Source: Alitta virens
Lineage: Eukaryota; Annelida; Polychaeta; Phyllodocida; Nereididae
Direction of reading: 5' to 3'
Length of the DNA stretch: 64,000 nt
NCBI GenBank assembly: GCA_932294295.1
Contig: OW028573.1
Span: 14,032,155 to 14,096,154, forward strand
The position numbers and the translations under genes were made by a program. A model generated the notes under the pieces. The model worked only from the letters and a program-made list of their open reading frames with translations. It searched no databases and was not told the origin of the DNA. Every line of letters begins with the position of its first letter. Within the stretch, counting starts at the first letter, position 1. Positions 62,331 to 64,000 of the stretch are shown in pieces.

Positions 62331-64000
62331 GGTTAAATATATATATCCATGCATTACCAACGACTCATCAAGTGCAATTTTCACTTGAGAAGTGACCAAA
62401 AGTTTACAGATCAATTCCACCAACTGTAAAAGGTTAAACCATGACTGAGAAATTTAGGTCTATGCACATTGATAGTAAGACATACTTTCAAGGTTAAAGG
62501 AAAGAGAAGGTCAGGCAGCACGTGTGTGTTTGACCAATGACCAAAGCCAGATGAAACAGCTGATGGTTCCTTGGTGAAGATAAAGGACCTGAGATACTCA
62601 ATTCCCAACTAAAGAAAGATCTCAGTAGAATTCTTCATGCTTTATTAAAACAGGCAACCTGTACAGTACAATGGATTGACCTACAATGGGCGTGTTTACA
62701 GAGCTAGGTTCATCCTGCAATTATTTCTATGCAGCTACGGTATGATTTATATTATTATATGTTAATATAATATGTATTGTGCTGTTATTACTTACAAAAC
62801 ACTGTAAGTAAAAACACATTGCACATGACATCAAGTACGATTACCAATAAGCAAAATACGATGTTAAGACCTACATGGTTCCTAACAATCTGATGATGTT
62901 AATTTGGGTCATTGTCTTGTGTCTATATTTGGCAAGCAAAAGACCCTGTTAGGGCCCAAACACACAGTAAATATGTAACGTTGATCCAGTAAAATGATAC
63001 CAAGTGGCCATGCCCTCATGGCAGGGGTCCTCATACAGCATTTTATACGAAATGTTATTTTTGGTCATTTGTAAACTCTGTTGGTTGTTTTTGTTTCAAT
63101 GCTGGTATATTACAAAATGAGACTTGAACTGAAAAACGCTGAATGGAGTATTATAACATGTAGTATTCTTACATAAATATAGTATTCCCGAATGAGATGC
63201 ATCCTCGTTCATGTAGAACTCTTTTGCAGCTTCTGTAATACGTGTTTTTAGTACGGCAACGTAATATCGTCGTCCTTATGAAGTCAAGTTCCAGAAGAGC
63301 GTAGTTTGAATGCCACTCTCCTACTAATGTAACTTTTTCTTCAGGTTAATGGAACCTCCTGCAGTCTTAAGTGGGAGAGGTGTTTGCAGTTGCAACTTTT
63401 GAAAAATGTAGAGGAAAAAGTTCATTGCCTTTTTTTACAAAATAATTACCCTTTTAAAGTGGGAAAGAGGGGTAAGAGCACTTTAAGGAAGTCATTTGTG
63501 AAGTTTCATGGGCAAGAAATTCCCTCCTAATATTTCTGTGATGTCTCTACTGCAAGCAGTGCCTTGCTGGAAGATGGCGCCATGTTTTTTGTCAGATCTC
63601 TGCCACTTTTTTGTTTAACACTTCTTTGTCACTTCTCTGACATTTCTCTGTCATAAGCTAAGAAGTGTGATTGCGTGCACTGATTATTTCATGGTGTGAG
63701 ATGACATAAGAGTCTGTCCTTGTGTAGTTGCCAGTGTCTCTGCTTGCGACAAGCGACTGCCTTCTTTCTGTCTCTTTGCAAAGCTTGTGTGAGGGACACA
63801 GATTCGACTCAAGCGGAAGTCATCGGACTCAACCGGAACTGGCCATCTCCCCTATCTACGAATCACAGACTGGGCACTTTATCTGATGTTCATCGGATGA
63901 GCAACTAAACTTCTAAAGAGTATTCGCTTTCTAAACACGGACAGAAAATCCAGTGAAATTTGTCCTTTCAAAGTAAAAATGCATGATGAGGTTTCACGGT
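62331..64000. other. Right end, nothing recognised
   Basis: No recognisable gene. GAAGATGGCGCCATG at about 63570-63585 resembles a YY1-type promoter word, but no supporting coding exon follows. Confidence 0.4.

Overview
This looks like nuclear DNA of an aquatic, probably marine, invertebrate animal. It is AT-rich and gene-poor, and its genes are split by introns with GT-AG junctions. The rest is a dense mixture of degraded non-LTR, LTR, SINE and inverted-repeat elements. I cannot name the species. The combination of an OAS-family gene, an orexin/allatotropin-type receptor and tRNA-derived SINEs fits an invertebrate deuterostome or a lophotrochozoan, but this is inference. No bacterial gene organisation, CRISPR array or intact RNA gene was seen.

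Layout. Positions 1-36 kb hold no convincing host gene. They contain SINE copies (1-142, 11.76 kb, 28.97 kb), a 2.27-kb inverted-repeat element (5587-7852) with a related block at 19.9-21.2 kb, several foldback elements, a 41-bp tandem array (12840-13041) and minus-strand LINE 3' ends (26.1, 30.1, 31.4 and 33.8 kb). A 521-bp sequence is present twice almost identically (33256-33776 and 35333-35853). From 36.1 to 42.3 kb lies the best gene, a five-exon plus-strand gene for a 371-residue 2'-5'-oligoadenylate-synthetase-like (OAS-like) protein. At 44.3-45.15 kb there is a degenerate tandem array of roughly 120-150-bp units. At 45.5-47.0 kb there is a broken Ty3/Gypsy element. From 52.7 to 55.4 kb the minus strand carries the last three coding exons of a class A neuropeptide GPCR (TM6, TM7 and tail); its 5' exons were not found and probably lie beyond the right edge. 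The right end (58-62.4 kb) contains a degenerate coding fragment, a non-autonomous hAT element with a perfect 8-bp target duplication, and a repeat cluster into which a SINE has inserted.

The two host genes show no sign of working together. The most interesting item is the OAS-like gene. It keeps the family's fold markers and C-terminal domain, but Ser and Lys occupy the positions of the two metal-binding Asp residues of the DxD motif. It is therefore predicted to be a catalytically dead nucleotidyltransferase-fold protein with an acidic, probably disordered N-terminal extension.
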